NCBI GenBank assembly: GCA_022376465.1
Contig: JACDTU010000004.1
Span: 1 to 64,000 of the forward strand
Direction: 5' to 3'
Source: Cubamyces lactineus
Lineage: Eukaryota > Basidiomycota > Agaricomycetes > Polyporales > Polyporaceae
Length of the DNA: 64,000 nucleotides
Shown here: in pieces, positions 46,510-58,263 of the stretch
Numbering within the stretch: the first letter of the stretch is position 1
Layout: every line of letters begins with the position of its first letter
Made by a program: the position numbers and the translations under genes
Notes under the pieces: model-generated
Seen by the model: the letters and a program-made list of their open reading frames with translations, nothing else
What the model was told of the DNA's origin: nothing
The model's database searches: none

Positions 46510-46709
46510 GAAGGTGGATGGGTACGAGTGAATATTTAGCCTCGTCGATGTCACTGTGTTTAGGAGCGGTGTTGTTGGGTTGACGCAGTTCGTTTGGACG
46601 TACTTGCGGTAGTATACAGCACATCAGTTGCAGGCCACTCAGAGGTTCTGAGCAGTGAGTTCGCTCCAGTGAAATAGGCAATAGAGCGTATTTGCAACGC
46701 AGTTTAAAC

Positions 46710-47018
46710 TACGTAGTTTAAGACTTAGCTGGAGCTGATTTTCAACTGGCGAGCAATCGAGCGCTTGACTCACATGAAGCGCCCGTATTGTTGCCACGGC
46801 AGCTTGGGGTATCTCCGAGAGCATATGATGTGGGTGCGCAACGAGTAAAGCGAGCAGGAGCTTTCTAACATCCATCATGGCTACCGGTGTAAGGAGATGA
46901 GAAACGGCGGCTGATGGTGCGGCCAGCAGCGGCTTAGCGCCAAACGTGAATAGTAGCGCTCAGGCTTCTCTGTAGCGCCCATACCGCTGCTCCGCTGTTT
47001 TAAAACTCGGGTGGGGCG
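46710..47018. mobile_element. Possible nested insertion within the left arm
   Basis: The right arm runs straight from GTTTAAAC into CCAGGGGTTAGC, whereas in the left arm 309 bp separate the same two parts, with GTTTAAAC on both sides (46702-46709 and 47019-47026). An 8-bp duplication is typical of hAT elements. The octamer is palindromic and no clear terminal repeats are seen, so confidence is limited. Confidence 0.4.
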
Positions 47019-47388
47019 GTTTAAACAGGGGTTAGCTTGGATAGCCCTATCCACGGATATCTGCGGAAAACATCCGGTGGAGATGCATCCATTCCACAAC
47101 AGATGCATCCGTTTTAGCTCGGATAATTCCCACACCGCACAGGTCACATCTGGTCACCTAGATGTAACGCAAGAGTCACCAGGGCTCTCCGAGTTGCGCA
47201 AGTTGCGCAAGTCGCGCGACGTGCAACGCGACTTGTATCGCTTGTGATCCGCGTGTCCTAGTCGTTCTCCTTACTGAGTTTCATTGCACGGCTGTATATA
47301 GCATGTTCAGCAATCCAGTTGTGTCCTTCATCCTGAGAGTTCTCTTCTGGGAATGTCAAAGAACTGTTATAAGCATAGAGGTTAACGG

Positions 47389-47512
47389 CCCACCTGAAAG
47401 GCTCTGCCTTTTGGACTCCGCTGTGGCGCCATCCCCCGGCGCCACGGCAGACTGCGCGCCCACGCGCGCGACACCGCGCGACCTCCCTCGCGAAGGTGTT
47501 CAATACTCGCGC
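47389..47512. repeat. GC-rich inverted arm, left
   Basis: Near-perfect reverse complement of 48528-48641, including a GGCGCCATCCCCCGGCGCC core that is itself partly palindromic. It has about 10 extra bases (ACGCGCGCGAC type) relative to the right arm. Confidence 0.8.
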
Positions 47513-47546
47513 ACTAGGTAAATGCCGCGGGGAATCCCGCGCCAGT

Positions 47547-48248
47547 CCGATTCCACTTGTGACTCTGAGACTTGTGAGCAATGAGCATTGAATCCAAATA
47601 AATTGGTGACTGTTCTTGATCCTATTGGTCGAACAGTAAATACAGTACTCGTTCGTCATGAATTGTCATTATCTAGTACTGGTCACGTACACGTACATAG
47701 ATTATTTGGCTGTGATAGAAAAAGAATGATGAAGGTCACTCGTTATTCATTACATATTGTACACACAGTATATTATTCAAGAGACAACAATTATCATGGA
47801 GGCAACTCAACGAGACAAGAGATTGCAATGATGTGTCTTACGTTCGAATGTTATACCAATACACACCAGCATGCCCGTTTCGTGCAATCCTGGCGGCCGG
47901 AGGTGCTGACATACTCTCGATATTTGTGTTGAGATACCTGTTCCTCTAGTTGGCGTCAATTGTCCAGCCGCATATCGGCCTATATCGGCTGTAGCACGTT
48001 CCACGAGCGCACAACTGTATCTCGAGCAATATTTCCGTGATAGCGGAGACTAGCCTACGTGGATGCGTACACAGACGATGAGCGGGCAGAATTGTTCTCC
48101 TTTATACATGTGCGAGTGTGATGCCATAAATAACTGTACAGTTTATGAGGACAGCCGAGATCTCCATCACGATGTCCAGCGTACCTTGATTATGTAAAAA
48201 GACCTCCTCCCCACCAAGAATGATAACCGATTCCACAAGTGGAATCGG
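47547..48248. mobile_element. Small nested element with 15-bp perfect inverted ends
   Basis: CCGATTCCACTTGTG at 47547-47561 and its exact reverse complement at 48234-48248 enclose about 0.7 kb of AT-rich DNA, clearly different in base composition from the GC-rich arms around it. The right end also forms a local hairpin (CCGATTCCAC and GTGGAATCGG, two bases apart). No target duplication was found by eye and there is no ORF of note. Confidence 0.5.
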
Positions 48249-48527
48249 AATATGCTAGCAAAGGAGCGCCTTGCTAACTGAAAGGATAACAGGTTCAGAG
48301 TGCATGAATGCCCTATATTAAACTTACAATTGGTTAGGAGAAACGCCCTTGAGCAACGCCGTTTCGTGTGCGCGAGGCATATATGCAGACAGTCGCCAAA
48401 CTATGAGCCTGAATGCGCACTTAAGCAGCGAGCGGCGTCCACACAGCTGTTCCAAGTCAAAATCAACACCCAAACGTACTCAGAAGCCCATTCTAAGTAC
48501 CGGCTGAGCATTAGCGTTTAAATCCTC

Positions 48528-48641
48528 GCGCGAGTATTGAACACCTTCGCGAGGGAGGTCGCGCGAGGGCGCGCGCAGTCTGCTGTGGCGCCGGGGGATG
48601 GCGCCACAGCGGAGTCCAAAAGGCAGAGCCTTTCAGGTGGG
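48528..48641. repeat. GC-rich inverted arm, right
   Basis: Partner of 47389-47512. The pair would let single-stranded DNA or a transcript fold into a hairpin of more than 100 bp. Confidence 0.8.
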
Positions 48642-48839
48642 ACGTTAAGTGCGGCAGTGGGCCAATGCTAGTGTGACTTTTGCCTGCTGACATTGCTCCC
48701 TTATGTCATGTCACGACAAAAACCGTGGGTACGGTTGTAAATGGATGCAGCATCTACGGATACCGTGGGAACGGATGCGTGGATAATCCCGGATTCATCC
48801 AAGCTAACCCCTGGGTTTAAACTGCGTGCAAATACGCTC

Positions 48840-51800
48840 TAATATGTTCGAGCATACACAATGCCGGATTAGGCGCCTGTAATCGCTAGTATTACGTGAC
48901 GCCTGGGTTTCTCCCTCCCGTCATCATATCCAAACCCTGGCCATGTTTCTTCGCAGCGTGACAATACACACTCCTTCATATGTTTAGGCACTCAGACGTC
49001 GCAGGCGTATCTGTCGTCCCAAAGGAACGCCGGAATGGTATATTCCATCATCATTCTCTTGGCCTCAATCTTCCGTCCGATATCGATGCGTGGCCATGGA
49101 CCACGGATTCGCGGAATCACCCCACCTCCACGCTGATATCTTCACTGTAAGTTATGTCTGGCATTTTCCGAGACCGTTCGCCCACTGAGTACTGAACCTC
49201 AGCGTTTGAAATTCCAGGCATTCGCAACGTCCGCCACCGCTGTGCCTGTTCTGAACAGAACACGCAGTCGTCGGCGCCAATATGCAATTCTCCGCTCGCA
49301 TTTTACCATTGTATGCCGACTCCGGAGTCTCGACCCAACTGCATGCGCATACGGATCGCGGCAGAGGTTCTTGCAAGTCTTCGATGCTGTTGAGGGACAC
49401 ACGCACGGGCAAAGGACGCCGCTGAATCTAATAGCATTCATGTCGATGGCGGCATGGCTGTTCGTATGCTCTGCCACGCGGCCTACAGGCACGACATCGT
49501 GACACGATTCAAACCCATGTATTCGTATTCATTCCGAGACTGTAAGTGCTTTATGACCACGATCGGCATAGATTGGTTGACACTCATCCCAATCAGCATT
49601 TCAGTATAGTGGTGCCGACACTGGGGATACTATACTCAGCTCTGCTGGCGAATACGAGCCCCAAGTGTTGTAGGCGCTTGCGGCGTCGGTCAGCTGGACA
49701 GGCTCCGTCGCCACCAACGCTCCGGATGGACGGTGCCGTCACAGACGGACTCGCGGAAGAAAAATGAGAAGAAAACAAGGGTGAGCGTATGTTCGACTCG
49801 TTTTGATTCTTGACGTCGAGTAGAGCAACCGTTGATCGAGATGCTTTGCCAGCTTATGGTTCCTGTGCCGCACAGACTGATGGATTCTCCGCAAAAACGA
49901 GCCGCACTTAACGGGGTGGCCGTGCAATAACAGAGAAGCTCTGAAGAGAATGATCAAACGTTCAAGAGTCTGAGAGTAGCCTGGGCGTACGCTTGCAACC
50001 TACGAAACTATGCAAGATGTCGACTATGGAAGTTGTATCAGCTCGGATAGACGATGCTGCATGGAAAGACAACAGCGAGCTCATTACCGAGCGGTATCCG
50101 CTGGCAAACCATATACAAGCCATTCACGATCTGTACGTTCACGGATAGTACCCCAATCACATCCCCACAACGTCGCTGATGTGCAGGTTACCAAAGGTTA
50201 CCAAGACCCTTCTTTCCCATCACAGGTCTGGGTTGTACGTTCTGCCCCCTTCAAGTCGCACTTCTATAGAACTATACCTGGCCATTTCCACTCCTTCTCT
50301 ACTGCTTTAGGCATAGCACCCACCTCCCTGCGATACTGACGGCGCTGTCCCATCCTTGATCCATTCTGGACGCCGACTCCCATTGCTCGTGTTCCGCGAT
50401 GGTCTAAACCTCCTCAGGAACGGCGTACCCTCGACCAAAGAGGCAAGCGGCCGAGCGTGGGCTCGCAAGCGCCCGATGGGACTGCTTTGTACTCACGTCT
50501 GACTCCCGAAGCAGGCACCACTTGCGCTTCTAGATGCTAGCCATGGCGAACTCGCGATAGTGGCTACATCTTTGGCAATGTATTCGCGCGAGTACTGAGC
50601 TACTGTCAACCGCGTAGTCTCACTAGGAATTCTGACCCTTGGCGCAGACGCGCGAACTATCTGGAGTGCCAAGCGGCGATCCCACCGCTCCTGCTATCTG
50701 ACCTAGGTAAGAAACTAGACATTTCTTACTTTCAAACCGTCTTCTATATTGATAGAGACCCTATCGTTCCACTGTAGTACAGGAAGAAAGTTAAGAAACA
50801 GCTCAGCTGCGCATCCAGAGCCCAGGAGCGCGTTGTCATTGCCATCACTCCACAGATGCATAGAAGCACGCCCAATCGCGTACACGCTTTCCTTTCACCA
50901 TGGCGAACACGGCAACCGCGACGCCATGCCGCGTCCAACATTCACCGCCCTACGCGATCGCGCTTCGCGAAGATGCAGATGGGGCAAGCCTCTGTGGAGA
51001 CTCTGGAGAGCGCCTCCACATCTGTCGCGCGTTCCCCTCGCCGCCGCGTTCTCGCATTCAGATAAGCCGCCTCGTGCCCTGTCTTCACTGCGTACGATCT
51101 TCTTCTGGGCTACCTTCCAGGGGGGCTCTCACACGCGGGGGTTCCCGTAGCGCGCTCTGGAGCTGCGCATTGGGCAGCATACACTCCCACTGGCTCAACG
51201 CTTGAAGGCCCAGTCCTCGCCCGGCAGAGCGTGGAGGGCGCGGTAGCATTCCGAGTCTATCAAGACTGCTATGTTCGGTGTCTTACCTATCGCCGTCACT
51301 ATCAAGAACGTCCAGCCCGACAATGTGGGTACGTCTACTTCCTCCTGGGCTGTGGTGCCTGGGTGACATGGGCTCCTGGGGCATTGTTCGCGAGTGCCGT
51401 CTAGCCGTTGGACATCACGACAAGGCTGGCATTCGCGGGCCCAGGTTGCCGAAAGGGAAGTATAGACAGCCTCCGGTGGAATGCGCGAGGAAATGCGAGA
51501 GTCGCGAACTCTGGCAGCGCGGAAATAGTTCAATGGCTGTCGCTCACGCTGAACGTTGAGGGCCCGCCATCGCGGTCAACGGCCACGAATGTGTCACCGC
51601 AACCTACGAACAGTGTTGAGTCCAATCGAACGGTATACACCCTGTGCATCGTTTCTCCGGCGATGGACCGCAGTCAACTGGCAATACAATGCGTACACTC
51701 ACGCCTGTCGTTATGCCACTTGGCGGGGCTCATTGTCCATGCGAATGCCCCAGGGGATATTACGCAGCTGGTGGCGCGATACTACGCACGTGTGGTCTGT

Positions 51801-53655
51801 TCTCGCTCGCAACTCACTCCTCCGAAGCCTTGATGGTGGCCTTCGACTGGGAACTCAGCTGCACCACATGACACCGAAGCCAGGCGTCGTCTCGCGAACT
51901 GAATAGCGATCCGCCGGCGACGCAGTCGCGGCCGAGCCCAAGCACACGAGAGACGCAAACGCTACCCCCCTTCCACACCGCGATCTTACTCAATTGTCTG
52001 TTCAGCTGAGGTATCTCTGATGATCATCTAGCTTTAGCTCGAGTTCATTCCGGCTATAGCGTAGGTTTGCCGGCCGTCACAACTGCGAACCATGGCAGTA
52101 CACCTTTAGTGCGCTCACGAGTTCCCTATCGAACCCTGCTTATCCCCTCGTTCGCCAACGGCGGGCCTCGAGGCGTATCAAAGGCGCATCCTCGTGCTCT
52201 AGCACGCCGCTGCGCACTCACTTGACCGACCGCGCGACCGCTCGACTAGGCCCAGGGCGGCCAAGAGTCGCAAACGGCTCATGATCGACGTCATTCATGA
52301 CCGCGTTGACGCCTAAGACTCGAATGCGTCGTATAGGCTCGAGGGCTCGCCATCGGGCGTGTACACTGTCGGGATGCGACGCTCGAGAGCGGCCGCGGCG
52401 GATATCTATATTCAGCCTCGAACTACTGCGTGAATGTGGATCCGAGGGTGTTCTCCGCCACAGCGGGTGCGCTCGTACAGAGGTGCGTTTAGACGGCCAT
52501 CGTGCATTTGAAAGCGGATCGGCTAATAAATGGAATTCATGGCAGGGTATTTACGGAAGAGGATGCGGGGAATGGGGTAAGTATCGACGCACGAGGGGGG
52601 AGGGGGCACAGGTATGTATGTATGCATTCTTGACCAAGTCAGGCCGACGGCACCGGCAGGCGCACGCTTGCACCCACAGTGCTCCTGAGGCTACCACACT
52701 ATCAGACACTATCTCTCGCTGTGCCTTGGACACACAAATCCACATCACAGACGCAACGAACGATACGGCGATACCGAGAACGCTGGAGCGCGCAGTGGGG
52801 CGCACCTTCGACCCCACGAGGACCACCACAATACACCACCCTGACCACGATGACCCCGCCACGGACCAGCACTAGTCCAGTTGATCAAGAGGCTCGAGGA
52901 GATAGGGGCTCGTCACTCACGCCATGCGATAGATACGAGTGCGGGTAGTCGCCGTCCAACCGATGACTGGTGCGGTGCTCAGGGCTCCAAGCTGACGACG
53001 GACGATTTCGTGAGCCCGAGACAGACGGCGGCGACGCCTCCAGCAGCCAGAGCGCGAGTCTCGAGCTGAGCTCAACTCGAGGTACACGCCTAGTCTGCCT
53101 GAGCTATCGGCTGGTGTCTCCTGAACGGCTAGTTCATGGTTCCCCGCGCATGGCACGGGACGCTATGGGACGGCCGATCTGGGGTAGTCACGCTCGGTCG
53201 ACGTCCACCATAAGGAGCACCGAAAACTACCTGGACAATATTTGGACCCATGCCATGCGCTCCTACTATATTTGCGCAGATGCGTTCAGGTGGGGATATC
53301 GGGGTGTCGGCATCCCGCCGTCCTTAGGTTTAGTTTCGGGTTGTGACACAGCGCGCCCGCGCGCGACCACGACGTCTTAATGGATCCTAGTGTCCACCAC
53401 TCATTGCTCATGATCAATGGCACAGTTTCACTCACCTGTACTATAACAAATCCTCCCCCGTCCCCGTGGCTCTCGGCGAGCTGATCGAGGGACTGCGCGA
53501 CCGTGTGCGACAAGCTCATAGGAAAAGTAAAAGCATTCACGCCCGTCCCTATCGCACCGTCAACATCCGCATACCAGTGTACGAGCAGCTGCAGCAAAAC
53601 GAAACCCATGGGCCACGGCCAAAACGAGCCTCGCCTCCAGTCCCAGCCCAGCCTC
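48840..53655. other. Gene-poor region, no supported gene
   Basis: About 4.8 kb. I searched both strands for the membrane-protein signature (TWHDST, VPVF, LFDY) and other conserved motifs and saw none. Small ORFs (for example at 49206-49502 and 51408-51833) have Cys/Arg-rich, codon-random character. This could include decayed genes. Confidence 0.35.
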
Positions 53656-53676
53656 CTCTCTCTCTCTCTCTCTCTC
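53656..53676 (+). repeat. (CT)n microsatellite
   Basis: An uninterrupted run of about ten CT units. Confidence 0.85.
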
Positions 53677-55628
53677 ATTTTACGACGCGCACGGAAAATC
53701 GGACTCGGCGCATGTACACTTGCGCGTCGGGCCCACACCGCCGCCATATTCATATTGGAAATCGAAATCCGAAAAAATTACTCGCCGCTGGCTCCCCCCG
53801 CTGCACCCAGCAACTCTACTTGGCAGCGCAGCCGACCGCGCGGCGCGGCGTGCAAATAGGGGCGAGCGGTTGCGTCCGTCGATCTGCGCATGCGTGCAGT
53901 GCCGGACTCGGAGCTGATCTTCACGCGCACGCTTCCAGGATGAATGTCCCAAGTCAACGTTGAAGGAAGAGCCAGCCCGAGCAGAGCCCGATGTCGATCA
54001 TTTCCATGACACGACGCTGTTCCTCAATACTCAGTACAGCACTCAGTCCGAGAAAGCTTTGATGAGGGACAAGCCTTGATTGTTGACGTGACAAGCGACG
54101 AGCAATGAGCACACAACGAGATTGATATGCATGCATGTATTCGAAGAAAAGCCACGCTACAGTACAAGTGAACCAGGATCAGGATCGAGACCGGGACCGG
54201 GAGAGTCAGACAGAGGCAAGCAGAGGAGACATGCGTGAAACGTGGACGGTCGATGCGTAAAACCAAGCGTTGTGAAGCCATTTCGAGCGGAAGCAAGCAA
54301 GTGGGGGGATGGGGAGATAGGGTAGAGAAAAAGGGGGACGGGGTGAATCAAACGAGTGTCGTAGAGCGAACGCGAGCGGCGTAGGGGGAACGCGCCCTAT
54401 TGCCTCCGCGCGCCGCTACAGCTGGAGAGAGGGACGTATTCGTGCGTGCCAAACGGGGAAAAGAAGTGTAACCAAGAAGAAACCCACCGCTATATCCGTT
54501 TTGCGGCATCGCGGCGGCCACTTCAGATGGAAAAAAGGCAGGTAGATGTGGAAGAGGAAGCAAGCAAAGATATGCGGGGAACCGGGTCGAGGAATGCGTG
54601 GAATTGGGGGGGTGACGATTGGGATTGTGCGCGGTGGGAGACGGAGTCGGGTGCTATGCGGATTGTGATGTGAGGTGGCTGAATGGTGGGAACTGGGAAG
54701 CAGGGCGATTGCGACGGGAAACGGGAACGTGAGGAGAGATATCGATGGCCTAAATCTAATGCAAACGGAAATCGAGGGAGCACGAGACAGAGACGCTGCG
54801 ACATTGTCCGTGTATATACGTGCGTGAGTGCACAGCGCTCGGGCCCGTGCGGACGAGACGCAAGAGACAGGGCGGACTGATCAAGGGTGGACGACCAGTC
54901 GTTTTCGGTTTAAGGGGAAACGGGGGAATGCATGGAGGGTGGGGGGAGGAGGGGGTTTGAGTGGAGGTAAAGAAGCAAGTCCGAGAGACAGCGTTACGCA
55001 TACAACATCGTGGTGGCAGATAGGAATAGATAGGAACCTGCGACGACGGGCGACTCCAGCGAGCCGCCTCCCACGCGAATGGCGCGAGAAGCCGTTCACT
55101 GTTTACAAGCCGAGCGGCGTCCGTCGCCAACAATGGTGGTGGCGGATAAGCAGGTAGGTATCGGAATGGGTGGAGGAGGAGTACAGGGCGACAGCCAGGG
55201 CGAGGTGAATAAGTTAGTGATAGTCGAGGTTGAGCTCGTCGGGCTTCTCACGACGCAGGCGCAAGCGTAGGCGTTGAGCAGGAGGGTATCGGGCGTCCGG
55301 GCTACCGCGTCCGAATCACCGCATGTGCGCTGTAGAGGAATCCCATGGTCAGCATCAACTCGTCCCACATCGCGAACTCGCAGCAGGAAAAAGGAAAGAG
55401 TGGGGATGAGCGGCGGCGCGAGGACGCGAGCGGGACGTAAACACGCCAGGCGCACGTCCGCGGTCCACATCCCGTGGTCACCACAGGCATGCAAGCGAAC
55501 AACTCGGGTCGGATCCTCCTCAACGTCGTCCTATATCTCTCGCGCCCCTGCCCTCGTCAACAACCTCTCGCTCTCGTCGTGCTGCCCGCCCTTTGTACCG
55601 ATGGGGAAGATCAGACGGAAAGGGCAAG
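53677..55628. other. Region downstream of the CBM21 gene, no gene recognised
   Basis: About 2 kb, purine-rich on the plus strand between 54300 and 55000. It probably contains the 3' untranslated region and possibly a small last exon of the CBM21 gene. A GTGAGT donor overlaps the stop codon used at 55629, and GGGCGCGAGAGATATAG is one possible short terminal exon near 55540. Confidence 0.35.
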
Positions 55629-58263
55629 TTACTCACCTCCGACCATGCCTGCGTCTGGCAGCCCAAAGCTAAACCCCGGGAACCCATACCCCGCCCCTAC
55701 TCCAAACCCCATCTTGGGCGTCGCGCTTCCGCTGCCCACACCTCCAGCCGCGTTCATCCCCATCGCGCCGACCGCACCCATTGCTGCCGCCAGCCGCGGA
55801 CTCGGACTCGACGAGGGCGAGGCCTGGCCTTGAGCTGGAGAGGCGACCCCAGGGACAGGTGATGCGCTCCCGCTCGCTGCAGACGGCGGCGCGCTCTGTG
55901 CGAAGCACCATTGGCGGAGCAGAGCGGCGTAGCTGGGGTCAGTCGTGTCCACGCGCGTGTTCGTACTTGCGCCTCCTGCAGGTGAGCTGTTCAACCCAAG
56001 CTCGCGCACCGCACTGCTCAACGCTGCCGCCGCCTTGCGCTCTTCCTCGTCCTGCGCCTTCTGCGCCGGTGATCCCGCTCTAGGCACCTCGAGGCCGAGC
56101 GCAGATGACTTGTTCCGCGGCTCGGGGCTACCTCTCCGCGGGCTCGCCGTGCCGCTGCCCGACGGGCTGCTGTCCTTGGACTGCGGCGGGCTCAAGAGCT
56201 GGTGTTGCTGGAAGGGGTAACTGTACGATGTAGGCCCGAACGACCGAGACTGAGCAGCAAGCGCAGCGGGGGACGGACCGGGTATCGACGATAGCGGGGA
56301 ATTAGCGGGAGGAGTGGACGATGCCGCGCTGGGCGACGAGGGCCCGGCCCACGACGCCGGTGCGGGGTCTGTGAAGTCGGGAAGAGACGATCGGTGAGTC
56401 GGAATAGGCTTCGCACCGCTGCCCGCCTCCTCATCCTGTTTGGACTCAGCGGCGGGCTTCTCTGGCTCATCGGCGCTCAAGCCGATCTCAGCAGGCAGGC
56501 TTGCGCTCCTAGCACGTACCGTCCCTGGAGGCGTCGTTGGCGGAGTGACCATCGCAGACACGGAGGGAGCGACGTAGTTGCTGAACGAGAGCTTCTTCGA
56601 CAGATACGCCGCAGTGGGCGTACCCAGACCGTGTTCGCTCATCTTCGCGTGCTCCTTCTGCTCACGTTCTTTCCACTGACCCTGCACATCCGTGAACGAC
56701 GGCGACATGGCGGGGAACGGCGAAGACATGCTCCTCGTCAACTGAGGAGGGGCGGGAGGCGCAAGCTGCCTCGACGACGCGAAAGGCGAGATGGAACCTG
56801 TCGTGGGCGTGGTCTTGAGCGTGCTGGGGGCGCTGAAGGTGCGCTGCTGGGAGTGAGCGATGCCAAGAGACAACGAAGGGGAGGGGAGTGGCGATGCGGG
56901 TGCGCGCCGGAATCCGACTCGGTAGTTCTTGCTATCGTTGTTGTCCCAGTACTCACCGCCAGAACTGGGGTTGTACCGCACGACCAGATACAGCGTCCGC
57001 TCGGAAAGCTTCGCCTCATAGTCCTCTAACCGGATCGTGAAGCTGTTCGTGGAAGGCGATGCAAATTTCAACAACTGCCCGAATAATGGAGCGACGATCC
57101 TGCACGTACCTGAAGCGATCCCACGCCGGACCGGAAGTCTCCTTCTCCTCTTCGACGGCCTGGCCAGTCGCAATGTTGCCCGCGACATCGCCCATAGTGC
57201 GAGCGCGAGGGAACGGCGGGGGAAGTCCCGGAAGACTCACGACGTGCTTGCAGAGCACCTCGCTTGTGGTCTGCCATTCGTCGAGCGTGAAGCGGACTGC
57301 GACGGTCTTCTCGAACGACAAATTCCGGACGAGAACCGTGCCCCTAAGAGTCGGCGGGCGAGTCCGAGGGAGCGCGAGGGTCTCAAGGAACACGTTCGCG
57401 TAAGGCGACGGGTTCGGCTTGGGTATCGGGTGGGTCCGCTCGGTACTCGGGTCGATCTCATGGATCAGAGCTGGGGTGGGGGTAGCGGCGATAGGAGAAG
57501 AGGGGAGGAGAGGGAATGGGTATGAGCTTTCGGCCTCGGTCTCGGTCTCGGTCTCTTCGCCTGGAGGCTTTGAGAGAGACGCCGGCTTCCCTGTGCGGTT
57601 ATACACTCGGACGGTCTCGAGCCCGGAATCCTTTTCTGCGAAGTGGACGTTCTTGATGATGCTCGGTGTGGAAGGAGCCGACTGCGCGCGGACGTGTTTC
57701 ACTTGCAGGTCAGGAATGTTGGGCGTAGACGAAGAGGACTTGAGCGAGGACTTTAGAGGCTTGCCGTTGGAGAGAATAACCGGGGTGGAAGGCGTGCGAG
57801 GAAGAGAGGGAGAAGTGGGTTTGGAGGTCGATCTGGAGAAGGAGGGGAAGAATGGAGAGCGACCGTCCGGAGGGGAGAGGGGGGAAGAGGTGGGAAAGGG
57901 AACGGAGGTGGGCGGATCGAGGGGAGGGATGTCTATGCGAGAGGGCGGGTCTATTGAAGGGGAGAATTTGCCGGTGTTCATGGAGAGGCGGAGGGAGTTG
58001 ATAGGAGAGTAAGGGCTCGCATAGGTGGGGTAGGAGGAGGGTCTGTCATCGTCGTTGGCATTATCGTCGTCATTGTCGTTGTTGATGTGGAAGACGGCCT
58101 TCTTGTTCAGACGGGGCAGCTGGCCGAGGGGAGCAAATGCGCCTGGGCCGCGCTCGTCTGAGAAGTTGGAGGAAGACCTGGAGCGACGGTGGTGGTGGGG
58201 GGAACGGGTCGCGGTGGCGGTTGCGGAGGAAGCAGCGTCGGAGGAGGGGCCGGCGTAGGGCAT
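55629..58263 (-). CDS. CBM21 protein phosphatase 1 regulatory (glycogen-targeting) subunit
   Basis: Exons 57110-58263 and 55629-57042 with a 67-bp intron (GTACGT to GAACAG); 855 aa from MPYAGPSSDAAS. The in-frame ATG at 58434 is likely in the leader. The N-terminal half is Ser/Pro-rich and contains an RVxF-type PP1 docking site, IIKNVHFAEK, followed by LETVRVYNRTGKPASL as in yeast Gac1/Pig-type subunits. The CBM21 fold begins at ANVFLETLAL and covers LRGTVLVRNLSFEKTVAVRF, TLDEWQTTSEV, WDRFSFTIRLEDY and ends YWDNNDSKNYRVGF; the intron lies inside it (RF/SF). The C-terminal half is low-complexity Ser/Pro/Ala. Such proteins bring Glc7/PP1 to glycogen and activate glycogen synthase. A canonical GT donor overlaps the stop, so the true C terminus may differ slightly. 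Confidence 0.9.

Larger units (their letters stand above)
46684..48839. mobile_element. Fold-back DNA transposon / large MITE with TA target duplication
   Basis: Left end GAGCGTATTTGCAACGCAG (46684 on) and right end, read on the other strand, GAGCGTATTTGCACGCAG (from 48839) form terminal inverted repeats that continue through GTTTAAAC. TA flanks both ends (46682-46683, 48840-48841). A second matched segment (left from 47027, AGGGGTTAGCTTGGAT; right near 48798-48814) and inner arms 47389-47512 and 48528-48641 make it a multi-arm palindrome. No transposase ORF is present, so it is non-autonomous. TA duplications suggest a Tc1/mariner-like mobiliser, but the class is not certain. Confidence 0.7.

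Noticed and set aside
27867..46583. Secondary-metabolite gene cluster around the alcohol dehydrogenase
   Set aside because: No PKS, NRPS, terpene synthase, P450 or transporter gene is visible; one dehydrogenase is not a cluster.
49000..52000. Eighth family member in the gene-poor region
   Set aside because: A start-like hydrophobic reading near 49036 and scattered NRT/Cys text were inspected, but none of the TWHD, VPVF or LFDY signatures is present.
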